A stretch of 64,000 nucleotides of DNA from Natrinema zhouii (GCF_013456555.2 NZ_CP059154.1:2976001-3040000), one strand, 5' to 3'. Shown: positions 7,492 through 16,458, counted from the stretch's first letter. Translations and numbers: made by a program. Notes: a model not told the origin generated them from the letters alone.

Positions 7492-8931
7492 CTACGCGAG
7501 CGGGAAGAGCGTTGAGAGTACCAGGCTCGTGAGCAGCCCGGAGATGGAGATAATCGTCGTCAGGACGGTCCACGTCCGGAGTGTCTCGCCCTGTGTTAGC
7601 CCGCCGATTTCCTTCACCAGCCAGAAGCCGGAGTCGTTGTACCACGAGAAGATGTTCGCGCCCGCGCCGATCACCATCACGAGGTAGGCGGTGTGGACCT
7701 CGAGCTGGCCGGTGAGGGGTGCCATGATCCCGGCAGCCGTCAGCATCGCGGCCGTCGCCGAGCCCTGTGCGATGCGAACGATCGCGGCGATGAGCCAGGC
7801 GGTGACCAGCAGGCCGATACCGACGCCCTCGAGGCCACCTGCGAGATAGTCACCGATCCCCGAAGCCGCGAGGAGAGCACCGAATGCGCCACCGGCGGCG
7901 GTGATGGCCGCGATGTTCCCACCGCTTTTCAGCGCCTCCGTGAGTTCGTCGGTCCACTCGCTCTGGGAGAGGTCGTTGTGCCGCATGAAGGAGTACGCCG
8001 CGGCGAGGGCAGCAATCGTGAGTGCGACGTTCTTGTCCCCGAGGAATGCGGCGACCGGTTCGATCAGTTCGAGCGCGGTGGGGAGCACTGGGATCGCCTC
8101 GAGGAGAGCCCAGTCTTGGAAGCCGTCGACGAAGGTCAGCGAAGCGATGAGAACGACCGCCAGAATAATCGGTGCCGCGGACTCGATCATGCCCGGAAGG
8201 GCGCTGGTCGGCTTATCGGCGACGTCCTGCAACTCCTCGGTCGTCGTCGACATCGTGTCGCGAAGCGGGATATCGAGTCTAGCGTTGATCCACCGGCCGT
8301 AGACGAGGCCGGCGAGGATCGCCGCCGGGATCGCGGTCACGATTCCGATGGCGATCGTTGCTCCCAGGTCCGTCTCCAACTCCGCTGCGACGGCCAGCGG
8401 CCCCGGCGTCGGAGGGACGAAGACGTGCGTCGTCGCCGCACCGGCTCCCACGACGACGATGAACAGGGTGTAATCCCGACCCACGCGGGCGCGCATCGAG
8501 CGTGCGAGGGGCGCCATGAGGTAGAAGACGCTGTCGAAGAAGACGGGCACGGCCAGGAAGGAACTGCTCCCGAGCAAGGAGATATCCGAGTTGGACTTGC
8601 CGAGGACGTTCTGGAAACTCCGAACGATCCGCTGGGCCGCCCCGCTCTCGAGCATCGATTTGCCGATGACTGCGGCCATCAGGATCGGGATACCGATCCC
8701 GGCCATGTTATCTCCGAATGCAGTCGCAACTCGAGAGCCGGCATCGGCCGCTCCGAAGTCGGCGACGAAGACCGTGTTGACGACGCCGACGGTGAACGCC
8801 GCCATAATCAATCCGATGAACGCCGGGAGGTCGAGCCACACCAGCAACGCGACGACTGCGATGAGACCGACGATGAACGTAATTAACGGACTATGCGCGA
8901 AGTCGACCGCCTGGAGCGGCACATACGCCAT
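7492..8931 (-). CDS. GntP-family permease (gluconate/organic acid type)
   Basis: A 479-residue integral membrane protein with about twelve hydrophobic helices. It shows GntP-type blocks such as FFDSVFYLMAPLARSM, HVFVPPTPGPLAVA near the middle, RIAQGSATAAMLTAAGIMAP, and GANIFSWYNDSGFWLV near the C-terminus. Relatives import gluconate or similar organic acids with protons. In-frame ATGs at 8979 and 9021 would add 16 or 30 residues. I prefer 8931 because an AT-rich box (CTAATAATGG, minus strand near 8958-8967) sits about 30 bases before it. A perfect palindrome lies further upstream. The next gene upstream, mcl, has the same orientation but ends about 270 bases away, so an independent promoter is likely. 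Confidence 0.85.
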   Translation of the reverse strand: MAYVPLQAVDFAHSPLITFIVGLIAVVALLVWLDLPAFIGLIMAAFTVGVVNTVFVADFGAADAGSRVATAFGDNMAGIGIPILMAAVIGKSMLESGAAQRIVRSFQNVLGKSNSDISLLGSSSFLAVPVFFDSVFYLMAPLARSMRARVGRDYTLFIVVVGAGAATTHVFVPPTPGPLAVAAELETDLGATIAIGIVTAIPAAILAGLVYGRWINARLDIPLRDTMSTTTEELQDVADKPTSALPGMIESAAPIILAVVLIASLTFVDGFQDWALLEAIPVLPTALELIEPVAAFLGDKNVALTIAALAAAYSFMRHNDLSQSEWTDELTEALKSGGNIAAITAAGGAFGALLAASGIGDYLAGGLEGVGIGLLVTAWLIAAIVRIAQGSATAAMLTAAGIMAPLTGQLEVHTAYLVMVIGAGANIFSWYNDSGFWLVKEIGGLTQGETLRTWTVLTTIISISGLLTSLVLSTLFPLA

Positions 8932-8998
8932 TGGTATAGCTTGTATGGACAGATTACCATTATTAGTACTTACGAACATAGTAAATAAATATTGGCGA

Positions 8999-9010
8999 AT
9001 TGGTACCAAT
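8999..9010. promoter_or_regulatory. Perfect 12-base palindrome upstream of the gntP-like gene
   Basis: ATTGGTACCAAT is a perfect palindrome directly next to the AT-rich promoter-like sequence AATATTTATTTAC (minus strand). Its position suggests an operator for a dimeric regulator of the permease gene; no regulator gene is adjacent. This is inference from position and symmetry only. Confidence 0.4.
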
Positions 9011-9197
9011 AACTGAATCACATGTGTGGCAATCGGTGGGGCGAGAAGATAGTCTTCCGGCGCATCCAGCGCTCGCTGGACGCGTTAGATGGGGTTCGTC
9101 TCTCGCCTGCGGGACAGGCGGAAAACGCCGTCCGACGATTCTCCGAAAGTAAAAACCGAATTCAGTCAGTGAATCGGTTCGGTGCGCTCACGCCCTC

Positions 9198-10241
9198 TCA
9201 GCGGTAGGACAGCTCGAGGTCGCGCGCTCGGTCGAGCAGCTCGGCGTCGTAGTACTCTTCGGTCTGTTCGGGGCGGATGTCGTCGATCGCACGGACCTGC
9301 TGGACCGTGTTACGGAAGTTCTTGAAGGTGGCTTCGTCGACCATCTGGCCGTCGATGGTGACCGCGCCGGTGCCCTCGCGCTTGGCCTCGTTGAAGCGCT
9401 CGATCTTGTGGACGTCGCGCTCGAGTTCGTCGGGCGTCGGCATGTGGACGGTGTTGGCCTGAATCGTCTGCTTGGGGTACAGCGACCAGGAGCCGTCGAG
9501 CCCGAGCTGGGCCTCGTGTTCGACCTGATCCGCGTAGGCGTCCGCGTTGTAGTAGGTCAGGCCGGCGCGCTCTTTGAACAGGTCGTCGAAGGGGCCGCCG
9601 ATCGAGAGCAGGTCCGCGGCGCTAGACTCGTTCGAGAGGGCCTCGAGCAGGCCGTCCCAGCGTGGCATGCCGTCGCCGAGGTCGCGGCCGCCGAGTTCGG
9701 CGGCGTAGTCGACGGGGCCGAAGACGAGCGCGGTGAGCCGGGAGTCCTCGCCGAACTTGGAGATTTCGCGCAGATCGGAGCGGGCGCGACCGGTCTCGAT
9801 GATGATCGAGAGGCCGATCGAGCCGTCGTCGTAGCCGTGTTCGGCTTCGGCTTCGGCGACGACCTCGGCGGCGCGCTTGACGTCTGCGAGGCGGCCGACC
9901 TTGGGGACGACGACGCCGTCGATCTCGTCACCGATTTCGGAGACGAGTCGGTCGATCTGGTTGCGCCCCTTCTCGCAGTACTCTTCGTCCTCGTAGCTCC
10001 ACTCGACGCGGGGCCAGATTTCGCCGGGGAAGTCGTGCTGGGGAACCTTCTCGATGGTGTTCTCGAGGCCCTCGGCTTTCATGTCGGGTGCCGTCCCGTC
10101 TTCCATGTCGGGGACGAGCCAATCGGGGGCCTGGAAGCCCTCGGCGGTGAGGGCAGAGGTGAGGTACTTCGCCGAGTCGTCTTTCGGAACGGCGGCCGGT
10201 GCGGTCTGGAACGTGCGGCAGAGTCGGATGTCATCAGTCAT
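9198..10241 (-). CDS. mcl: Beta-methylmalyl-CoA lyase (CitE-like), methylaspartate cycle
   Basis: A 347-residue protein of the CitE/HpcH aldolase family (TIM barrel). Blocks seen are VPDMEDGTAPD near 43-53, VVVPKVGR near 110-117, IIETGRARSDL near 150-160, and VFGPVDYAAELGGRD, which gives the metal and CoA-binding region. In the haloarchaeal methylaspartate cycle this enzyme splits beta-methylmalyl-CoA into propionyl-CoA and glyoxylate. It is the last gene of a five-gene minus-strand operon, 54 bases after mch. Haloarchaea carry CitE paralogues, but the operon context makes the lyase role likely. UniProt-style alternative name: citE1. Confidence 0.9.
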   Translation of the reverse strand: MTDDIRLCRTFQTAPAAVPKDDSAKYLTSALTAEGFQAPDWLVPDMEDGTAPDMKAEGLENTIEKVPQHDFPGEIWPRVEWSYEDEEYCEKGRNQIDRLVSEIGDEIDGVVVPKVGRLADVKRAAEVVAEAEAEHGYDDGSIGLSIIIETGRARSDLREISKFGEDSRLTALVFGPVDYAAELGGRDLGDGMPRWDGLLEALSNESSAADLLSIGGPFDDLFKERAGLTYYNADAYADQVEHEAQLGLDGSWSLYPKQTIQANTVHMPTPDELERDVHKIERFNEAKREGTGAVTIDGQMVDEATFKNFRNTVQQVRAIDDIRPEQTEEYYDAELLDRARDLELSYR

Positions 10242-10295
10242 GTGTATCTGTCTGAATTCGCGATTGTCTGCGGTCGTCTTTGATTATCGTTCGTG

Positions 10296-11357
10296 TTAGT
10301 TAGAACGCTTTCGAATCTCGGCGGTTCGCGTGCCCGAGTAGACGGGTTCGTCGTCCTGATTGAACGCGATGTGCTCGAACGTCACCGTCCCCGCATCGTC
10401 GCTCGAGGCGTCGTCCTCGGCCTCGAGAACCCGCGTGAAGGCGTAGACGGTGTCGCCGACGGCGACGAACGTGTGGAACGATTCGTCGTCGAAGCCGACC
10501 TCGCGCCAGGTCTGTTCGTCCGAGCGGGCGTGGCCCAGCGCGGTCGAGCGGGTCACATCGCCGTAGGTGACGATGTCGCCCGACGGCGAGTCGCTCATCA
10601 CGTCGACGTTGTGGTGTTGTTTGGCCGTGTTGAGCGTCGCCAACGGCAGCGAGGCGACGGTGACATCGTCCTGCGTGCGGCCGCGCTCGTGGCGGTAGGC
10701 CACCGCGGCGTTCTCGTTGTCGGCCGTCTCGAGCGCCTCGGCGAAGTCCTCGTAGTAGCCGCCCTCGGGAGCGATGAACTCCTCGGGGAGTTCGGGGTCG
10801 TCGTCTTCCTCGGCGGCTGCTGCGCCGCTCCCGTCCGTGGCCACGGGTTCGCGGCGCGGGATCATGTTCGTCCGCTCGTAGGAACACAGCACCTCGCCGG
10901 TCTCGGCGTCCCTGCCGCGGGTGCGCCAGGAGACGATGCCGTACTCGGGCCGGGAACTCGAGGTCGCGCAGTTGACGACCTCGCTCTCGACGTGGAGTTC
11001 GGTGCCCGCGTAGACGGGCGTGCCGGGGAACCGGACGTCGGTCCGTCCGAGGAAGTAGCCGCCCTTCTCACTGAGATCCTCGACGGTGATGCCCAGCGTT
11101 GCGGCGGTCAGGTAGTCCGGGTGGATCGGCGGTTCGTCGAACCCGCGCTCCGCGGCGGCGTCGGTGCGCCAGTAGGCCGGGTCGTGGTTCAGAGTCTGGC
11201 TCATCCAGGACTCGTTGCCCCACTCGGTGAGCGTGAGCCCGGGGTCGTGTTCGATGAGGTCACCCTCCTCGAAGTCCTCGAAGCAGTTGCCCTTCTCCTT
11301 GGTCTCGACTCGCTCGAGTGCCTGTGCGAACGTGTCCGGATCGGTCCAATCAGTCAT
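10296..11357 (-). CDS. mch: Mesaconyl-CoA hydratase (MaoC-like, two hot-dog domains)
   Basis: A 353-residue protein with two MaoC-type hot-dog regions, the N-terminal one around 25-160 (including LTEWGNESWMSQTLNHDPAYW) and the C-terminal one from about 195. It contains HHNVDVMSDSPSGDIVTYGD followed by WREVGFDDESFHTFVAVGD. A low-complexity Ala/Asp/Glu linker joins the two halves. It hydrates mesaconyl-CoA to beta-methylmalyl-CoA. Its start overlaps the end of mal by eight bases and mcl follows 54 bases on, so all are one operon. Assignment rests on the family and on the full set of cycle genes around it. Confidence 0.9.
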   Translation of the reverse strand: MTDWTDPDTFAQALERVETKEKGNCFEDFEEGDLIEHDPGLTLTEWGNESWMSQTLNHDPAYWRTDAAAERGFDEPPIHPDYLTAATLGITVEDLSEKGGYFLGRTDVRFPGTPVYAGTELHVESEVVNCATSSSRPEYGIVSWRTRGRDAETGEVLCSYERTNMIPRREPVATDGSGAAAAEEDDDPELPEEFIAPEGGYYEDFAEALETADNENAAVAYRHERGRTQDDVTVASLPLATLNTAKQHHNVDVMSDSPSGDIVTYGDVTRSTALGHARSDEQTWREVGFDDESFHTFVAVGDTVYAFTRVLEAEDDASSDDAGTVTFEHIAFNQDDEPVYSGTRTAEIRKRSN

Positions 11358-12633
11358 CTGCGGTCACTTCGTCCGTCTCCGCGTCAGTTGGTAACTGTTC
11401 TCGTTTCCGTCGGGCGATCGTCCGTCGCATCTCGTTTTCGACGATCATATAGCCCTCGTCGAAGCCCATCCCGGGCTTTGCGAGCACCTGCGCGGCGTTC
11501 GTCGCGAGCGCGACGTGAGCGCAGGCACGCGCGGAGGTTTCCGTCTCGTTGCAGGTGCCACCGAGGTAGGCGCGGGTTTCGGTCCCCTCGCAGTAGCGGA
11601 CCGCCTGCCCGCTGCGGTGGATCCCGCCGAGGTCGGGCGTCTTCACCTGCACGAGGTCGGCCGCGCCCGCGTCGACGAACGCCTGCACGTCCTCGAAGGT
11701 ATTACACCACTCGTCGGCCACGATATCGACGCTGACGTCGGCGTCTTCGAGCCCCTCGCGGAGCTCGACCATCGCGTCGATCTGGTCGGCGCGGTCGCCG
11801 ACGTCCATCGGCCCCTCGATCTGGATCGGATAGGGGGCCGCGGCCTCCTCGAGCGCGGCGAAGTAGTCGACCACTTCGTCGCGGTCGTAGGGCGCACCGA
11901 AGATTTCGCCGATCATCCCGTAGACGTCGATGTGGAAGCGCGGCTCGTACCCCTCCGGCCCCAACTCTTGGGACCGCTCAACGAGCCACTCGACGTACTC
12001 GAGGAGGACCTCGCCGTTCTCGCCGATCTTCTCGACGCTGTTGATCAGCGCGTGGGGCAAGACCGGGACGCCCTTGACGAACATCTTTTCCGTGTTGTTG
12101 TAGCGGTCGTCGCCGGACTGGCCGAAGACCGGCACCGGCTCCGTCGCGGGCTCAGTGCCCAGCGCGTCTGCCATGACGTCCGTCTGCGTCGTCTTCTCGG
12201 CCTCCGCGGCCGCCGCGAGCAGTGCCTGCGAGACGCCGTAGCGGATCGCCGTGTGCAGCCGATCACCGTCTACCTGCATCTCCTCGAGCAGTTCGGCATT
12301 CGAGAGGAACTCGGCGGCGTCGCGGCCCTCGAGTTCGTCGGCGACGGGGCCCTCGATGACGGGGGCGTACTCCTCGGCTTTGAACAGCGGGTCGCGCCCG
12401 CCGGCACCGGAGTACTGGACCGCGGCGCAGTCGCCGCGGACGACGGTGCCGTCGGCGAGTTCGATGTCGACGATGATCGTTTCGCCGGCTTGGCGAATCT
12501 CGTCGAAGCCGTCGGTGACGGGCTCGCCCTCGTAGGTGAAGCCGTCGTGTTCCGCTCCCTGCTTGATCGCGCGCTGGTCGTCGAAGAAGAACCCGGAGTA
12601 GCCGGGCGTTGCGTATATTCCTGTGATTTCCAT
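11350..12633 (-). CDS. mal: Methylaspartate ammonia-lyase
   Basis: A 427-residue enolase-superfamily enzyme. His194 (in VLPHALINSV) and Lys331 (in VQVKTPDLGG) fall at the residue numbers of the catalytic His and Lys in the classical enzyme. Metal-ligand segments are HIDVYG (from 234), IEGPMD and VADEWCN. The C-terminal GTCNETETSARACAHVALAT is also typical. It eliminates ammonia from (2S,3S)-3-methylaspartate to give mesaconate. It starts two bases after the mamB stop and overlaps mch by eight bases, so the operon is tightly packed. All key residues are present. Confidence 0.95.
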   Translation of the reverse strand: MEITGIYATPGYSGFFFDDQRAIKQGAEHDGFTYEGEPVTDGFDEIRQAGETIIVDIELADGTVVRGDCAAVQYSGAGGRDPLFKAEEYAPVIEGPVADELEGRDAAEFLSNAELLEEMQVDGDRLHTAIRYGVSQALLAAAAEAEKTTQTDVMADALGTEPATEPVPVFGQSGDDRYNNTEKMFVKGVPVLPHALINSVEKIGENGEVLLEYVEWLVERSQELGPEGYEPRFHIDVYGMIGEIFGAPYDRDEVVDYFAALEEAAAPYPIQIEGPMDVGDRADQIDAMVELREGLEDADVSVDIVADEWCNTFEDVQAFVDAGAADLVQVKTPDLGGIHRSGQAVRYCEGTETRAYLGGTCNETETSARACAHVALATNAAQVLAKPGMGFDEGYMIVENEMRRTIARRKREQLPTDAETDEVTADD

Positions 12634-12635
12634 GG

Positions 12636-14069
12636 TTAGACGTCACCCTGTGGTCGGCCGATGAGCTTTCCGTCGCTGATCGCGTCGACGTCGTCTGCGA
12701 CCATGCGGAACGACTGTTCGCGGCCCTCGGTGTCGGCGCGCTGTGAGAGCCGCGCCTTGTGAATCTCCTTGATATCCTCGTCCATCTCGAGGTCGGCCCA
12801 CTCGAAGATGCGGACGCGGCCGTCGTCGTCCCGTGCGGGCAGGACGGCTCCCTGCGCGCTGTCGCTGGGTGCGAACGGAACGTCGAGCGCACCGGAGGCG
12901 AAGGCCTTGAGCGTTCCCTGGACGACGTCGCCGTCGCCGTGGTCGAAGATGGTGTCCATCAGACAGCGGGTCTCGCGCTCGATGAGGTCCTGTTCCTCCT
13001 CGATGCCGTCGATGTCGATCTTCTGTTCGATCGCCATGTCGATGACCTGGCGCGTCGTGCGCAGGCCGGCCGAGTTGGCCTCCATGGTCGGCACCCCCTG
13101 GAACTCCTGGGGCGACTTGGTAATGACCTTGTCCGGCTGGGCGATGGCGGCGGTCATGCCGCCGAGGCTGATGACGCCGTTCGCGCGGGCCTCGTCCGGC
13201 GGGAAGCCGCCCATCCACTCGTGGAAGACTGTGGTGACGACGACCTCGTCGGGCAGGTACTCGTTGCCCAGCTTCTTGAGCGCGTGCAGGGCGGCCACGT
13301 CCTGGACGATGTTGCCGACCTGACCGTAGCCGAGCGTGATCGATCGCACGCCCTGGGTCGCCGCCAGCTTCCCCTCGACGATCATGATCGCGATCGCGAT
13401 CGAGGGCGGGACGAGCGTGCCGGTGAGGGGGCCGAACGGCTCGCGGTTGATCCGCACGCCGCGTTCGGTGTACGCCCCCGCCAGCCGGTCGACGAACTGC
13501 CACTTCTCGATGGTCTCCTCGAGGCCGTGGCGTTTCGTGTACGGAATGTTGTAGGAGATGGGGCCTCCCTCGAAGCTCTGGAAGCCGCCAGCGAAGGTGA
13601 TCGCCGCGAGCAGCCGGGCGTCCGGGGTGCCGTGGCGCACCTCGATCGGCGCGTCGACCGCGTCGATCAGTTCGCGACAGCCGTCGACCCCGTGGTTGAC
13701 GGCGGGGAAGCCGTTGAGGGTGTCGTCGCCCGTCTCGAGGGCCTTGTCGAGGCCCTGCTGGGCTTTCTCGTACTCGTTGTCACGCGTGTACGAGTCGATA
13801 GTCGTCGGGAGGAGGTCCGCTTTCCCCTCCTCGAGGAGGTATTGCAGCAGTTCGATCTGGTCGTCGAGCCGGGGAACCCCGGCTCGGGGCTGCAAGAGTG
13901 GCTTGTCGGCCGACTCGAGGACGTCGGCGAATCGCTTGTGGTCGGGTAGCGACTCGTGGTACGCGATGGCGTCCTCGAAGTCGACGTCTTCGCCAGTATG
14001 CCAGTCGGACCGGATCTCTTCGTCGATACGCCGTAGCTCGTCGGATGGAATGCGTTCGTCTCGTATCAT
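12636..14069 (-). CDS. mamB: Glutamate (methylaspartate) mutase epsilon subunit
   Basis: A 477-residue TIM-barrel subunit (also called GlmE) of the B12-dependent glutamate mutase. Recognised stretches are LLQPRAGVPRLDDQIELLQY, TRDNEYEKA, GFPAVNHGVDGCR, VRHGTPDARLLAA and EGGPISYNIPYTKRHGLEE, the last being part of the substrate and cofactor face. It rearranges L-glutamate to (2S,3S)-3-methylaspartate together with the small B12-binding subunit encoded just upstream with an eight-base gap. It is normal in length and motifs for the family. Confidence 0.95.
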   Translation of the reverse strand: MIRDERIPSDELRRIDEEIRSDWHTGEDVDFEDAIAYHESLPDHKRFADVLESADKPLLQPRAGVPRLDDQIELLQYLLEEGKADLLPTTIDSYTRDNEYEKAQQGLDKALETGDDTLNGFPAVNHGVDGCRELIDAVDAPIEVRHGTPDARLLAAITFAGGFQSFEGGPISYNIPYTKRHGLEETIEKWQFVDRLAGAYTERGVRINREPFGPLTGTLVPPSIAIAIMIVEGKLAATQGVRSITLGYGQVGNIVQDVAALHALKKLGNEYLPDEVVVTTVFHEWMGGFPPDEARANGVISLGGMTAAIAQPDKVITKSPQEFQGVPTMEANSAGLRTTRQVIDMAIEQKIDIDGIEEEQDLIERETRCLMDTIFDHGDGDVVQGTLKAFASGALDVPFAPSDSAQGAVLPARDDDGRVRIFEWADLEMDEDIKEIHKARLSQRADTEGREQSFRMVADDVDAISDGKLIGRPQGDV

Positions 14070-14077
14070 CTAGACAT

Positions 14078-14518
14078 CTACGAACTGATAGTTGCCCGTT
14101 CCGACTCCGTCGGAGAGATCTGGAGGTCTTCGCGGAGTGCGGCGATTGCGTCCTCGGGATCGGTTTCGGAATCGAAGACGCGGTCGAATCCGAGCTCCCG
14201 GAACGTTTTCCGGGTGTCCTCGAAGTCGTCTTGACCGACGGCGAGGTTGCCGCCGATGTAGCTGACCGCGTCGACGTCAGCGTCCTCGAGGACGCTGTGG
14301 AATCCCTGACAGTCCTGCTCGGCGTGACCGTAGAGCGAGGACACCAGTACAGCCTGTGCGTCGTGGGCTACCGCGGCTTCGGCGAACTCCTCCTGGGAGG
14401 TCTGGACGCCGAGGTTCACGACATCGAAGCCGGCTGCGCTGAAGGCTTGCTCTAAGATTGTGATGCCAACGACGTGGGCGTCGGAGCCAATCACGCCGAG
14501 GACGACCGTTTGGGACAT
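14078..14518 (-). CDS. mamA: Glutamate (methylaspartate) mutase sigma subunit, B12-binding
   Basis: A 146-residue Rossmann-like B12-binding subunit (also called GlmS). The DxHxxG motif is present (Asp13-Ala-His15-Val-Val-Gly18), where the histidine coordinates cobalt, followed by VSSLYGHAEQDC and SYIGGNLAVG. I start it at ATG 14518 (MSQTVVLGV) rather than at 14533, because a TTTATAGG box centred near 14547 lies about 29 bases upstream, as in leaderless transcripts. This is the first gene of the mamA-mamB-mal-mch-mcl operon. Confidence 0.93.
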   Translation of the reverse strand: MSQTVVLGVIGSDAHVVGITILEQAFSAAGFDVVNLGVQTSQEEFAEAAVAHDAQAVLVSSLYGHAEQDCQGFHSVLEDADVDAVSYIGGNLAVGQDDFEDTRKTFRELGFDRVFDSETDPEDAIAALREDLQISPTESERATISS

Positions 14519-14543
14519 CGTATTCAGAATCATGATGGACCTC

Positions 14544-14551
14544 CCTATAAA
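14544..14551 (-). promoter_or_regulatory. TATA box of the methylaspartate operon
   Basis: TTTATAGG on the minus strand is centred about 29 bases before the mamA ATG at 14518. The 176-base region between mamA and the divergent mct also holds a plus-strand TGTTTAAGG near 14576-14584 that could serve mct with a leader of roughly 85 bases. A shared regulator acting here would control the whole cycle; I see no clear palindrome. Confidence 0.55.
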
Positions 14552-14694
14552 CCTAATGATCTTCCATGATAATACTGTTTAAGGATCCTTACAGCGTCCC
14601 TATGGCGAGTGTTCACACGAGCTGTGGTAGATAGGAACACCTTCATGATCGATGGTAAGGGTTTTGGTAATGGTTTCGTAAGGGGGGCGTACAC

Positions 14695-15870
14695 ATGGGA
14701 GCACTCTCGAACCTTCGCGTCGTGGATCTGACCCAGGTGCTCGCCGGGCCATACTGTACGATGTTGCTCGCGGACCTGGGCGCGGACGTCGTCAAGATCG
14801 AACGACCCGGCGGCGATATGATCCGGTCGAACCCGCCGTTCGTCGACGATCCCGATGAAGAGGCCTACGGCGGCTACTTCCAGAGCGTCAACCGCGGCAA
14901 GAAGAGCATCGAACTGAACTTCCGGGAGGAGGAGGATCGGGAGGACTTCCTCTCGCTCGTCGAAGAGGCCGACATCGTCGTCGAGAACTATCGCTCGGGC
15001 ACGATGGAGAAGTACGGGCTGGGCTACGAGACGCTGAAAGAGCACAACGACGATCTCATCTACTCCTCGATCCGCGGCTTCGGCGACCCGCGGACCGGCG
15101 AGACGGACCGGCAGGGCCAGCCCTCCTTCGACCTCATCGCGCAGGCGCTGGGCGGCGTCATGGAGACCACCGGCCAGCCCGACGGCCCGCCGACGAAGAC
15201 CGGGCCCGGCGTCGGCGACCTCTTTACGGCGACGCTGAACTGCATCGGCATTCTGGCGGCGGTCAACCACCGCGAGCAGACCGGCGAGGGCCAGTACGTC
15301 GACACCGCCATGTACGACTCGATGATCAGCTTCACCGAGCGCGCCATCTACCAGCAGTCCTACTCCGGCGAATCGCCGACCCGACGGGGGAACTCCCACC
15401 CGACGCTGTTCCCCTACGACGCCTTCGAGACCGAGGACGGCTACGCCGTCATCGCCGCGTTCAACAACAACCACTGGGCGGAGCTCTGCGACGTGATGGG
15501 CCGCGAGGATCTCGCCGAGGAGTACCCGACGACGCCGGAGCGACTCGAGAACCGCGAGGCGCTGCGGGCTGAGATCGCGGACTGGGCGCTCGAGCAGACC
15601 AACGACGAACTCGTGGGACGGCTCGAGGGCAGGGTCCCGGCCGCGCCCGTCCAGACCACCGAGGAGATCTTCGACGATCCGCACATCCACGCGCGGGACA
15701 TGCTCGTGCCAGTCGAACAGCCCGGCGCTGACAGGGACGTCGAGATCGCGGGCAATCCGATCAAGATGAGCGAGACGAACCCCGAGCCCCGCGGTCGCGC
15801 GCCGCTGCTCGACGAGCACCGCGAGGAACTGCTGGGCGAGGACGCCGACGCCGAGACGGCCGACGACTGA
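14695..15870 (+). CDS. mct: Succinyl-CoA:mesaconate CoA-transferase (CaiB/BaiF class III)
   Basis: A 391-residue class III CoA-transferase beginning MGALSNLRVVDLTQVLAGPY. Family blocks are LLADLGADVVKIERPGGD, FQSVNRGKKSIELN and PGVGDLFTATLN, in which Asp175 is the likely catalytic aspartate. It moves CoA from succinyl-CoA to mesaconate, giving mesaconyl-CoA for Mch. It is transcribed away from the rest of the cycle genes. A purine-rich GGGGGG stretch lies about ten bases before the start and may act as a ribosome binding site. The family includes other transferases, but the neighbours make this assignment strong. Confidence 0.92.
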   Translation: MGALSNLRVVDLTQVLAGPYCTMLLADLGADVVKIERPGGDMIRSNPPFVDDPDEEAYGGYFQSVNRGKKSIELNFREEEDREDFLSLVEEADIVVENYRSGTMEKYGLGYETLKEHNDDLIYSSIRGFGDPRTGETDRQGQPSFDLIAQALGGVMETTGQPDGPPTKTGPGVGDLFTATLNCIGILAAVNHREQTGEGQYVDTAMYDSMISFTERAIYQQSYSGESPTRRGNSHPTLFPYDAFETEDGYAVIAAFNNNHWAELCDVMGREDLAEEYPTTPERLENREALRAEIADWALEQTNDELVGRLEGRVPAAPVQTTEEIFDDPHIHARDMLVPVEQPGADRDVEIAGNPIKMSETNPEPRGRAPLLDEHREELLGEDADAETADD

Positions 15871-15942
15871 GCGACGATATCGCTCGGTTCGTTCGTCGAG
15901 ACGGCTGCGAGAGCAAACGAACGATTCGACCGTCAGTCCCGC

Positions 15943-16458
15943 TCACTCCGTCCTCTCACAGAGACAGACACCACCGTCTCGGATTCGGTTTCTGACGTGT
16001 CGATGGATTTCACGGGCGAGCGATTGCACGGTTTCCGCTTGCTCCAGTGTGGGCCGTTTCCCACCGTAGTAGCTGTCCGTCCGGTTTTCCGTGTAGAGAC
16101 CCCTGAGTTTGTCTGTCGTCGAGTTCGAGAGGAGGGCGAGATCCGAGGCGCGATCGTAGCAGTGGGTGTGATCGTGGAAGTCCGCCAGCTCGTCTCCGCC
16201 TTCTGCCAGTGCAAACGCCTCTATCGACCGTTCGATGGCCCCGAAACAGAGCTCGATCGTGGCAGTGTGATAGCCGCCACCATCGATCTGTTCGACGGCG
16301 TGGAGCAGCGTACACCCTTTCGTGAGTTGCGCCGTCCAATCGTCGTCCGTGTCGATCGTCTCTTCGTACGTCGGGATTCCGTGACCCTCCTCGTTGAACG
16401 CGTCGACAGCGGCCTCGAGTGCATCCGTGATCGCAGTCGGATCGGACTCGTCACGCAT
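15943..16458 (-). CDS. HEPN-domain protein, putative toxin of a HEPN/MNT pair
   Basis: A 171-residue helical protein beginning MRDESDPTAITDAL, starting inside the end of the nucleotidyltransferase gene (eight-base overlap ATGCGTGA). Its layout fits HEPN proteins: a helical bundle with YHTATIELCFGAIERSIEAF, then DHTHCYDRASDLALLS, then ENRTDSYYGGKRP. The usual RxxxxH RNase motif is not plainly visible; ENRTDSYYG or RHVRNRIRD may be altered forms. A GTG nine bases earlier could also start it. It is the likely toxin or RNA-targeting partner of the adjacent MNT protein, with catalytic status uncertain. Confidence 0.7.
   Translation of the reverse strand: MRDESDPTAITDALEAAVDAFNEEGHGIPTYEETIDTDDDWTAQLTKGCTLLHAVEQIDGGGYHTATIELCFGAIERSIEAFALAEGGDELADFHDHTHCYDRASDLALLSNSTTDKLRGLYTENRTDSYYGGKRPTLEQAETVQSLAREIHRHVRNRIRDGGVCLCERTE

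Noticed and set aside
7693..8886. Plus-strand frame of 397 codons opposite the GntP-like gene
   Set aside because: Antisense to a clear 12-helix transporter; its translation is low-complexity charged sequence.
9408..13949. Several long plus-strand frames opposite the methylaspartate operon
   Set aside because: Each is antisense to a recognised enzyme with conserved catalytic residues; translations look like Arg/Val-rich mirror sequence.
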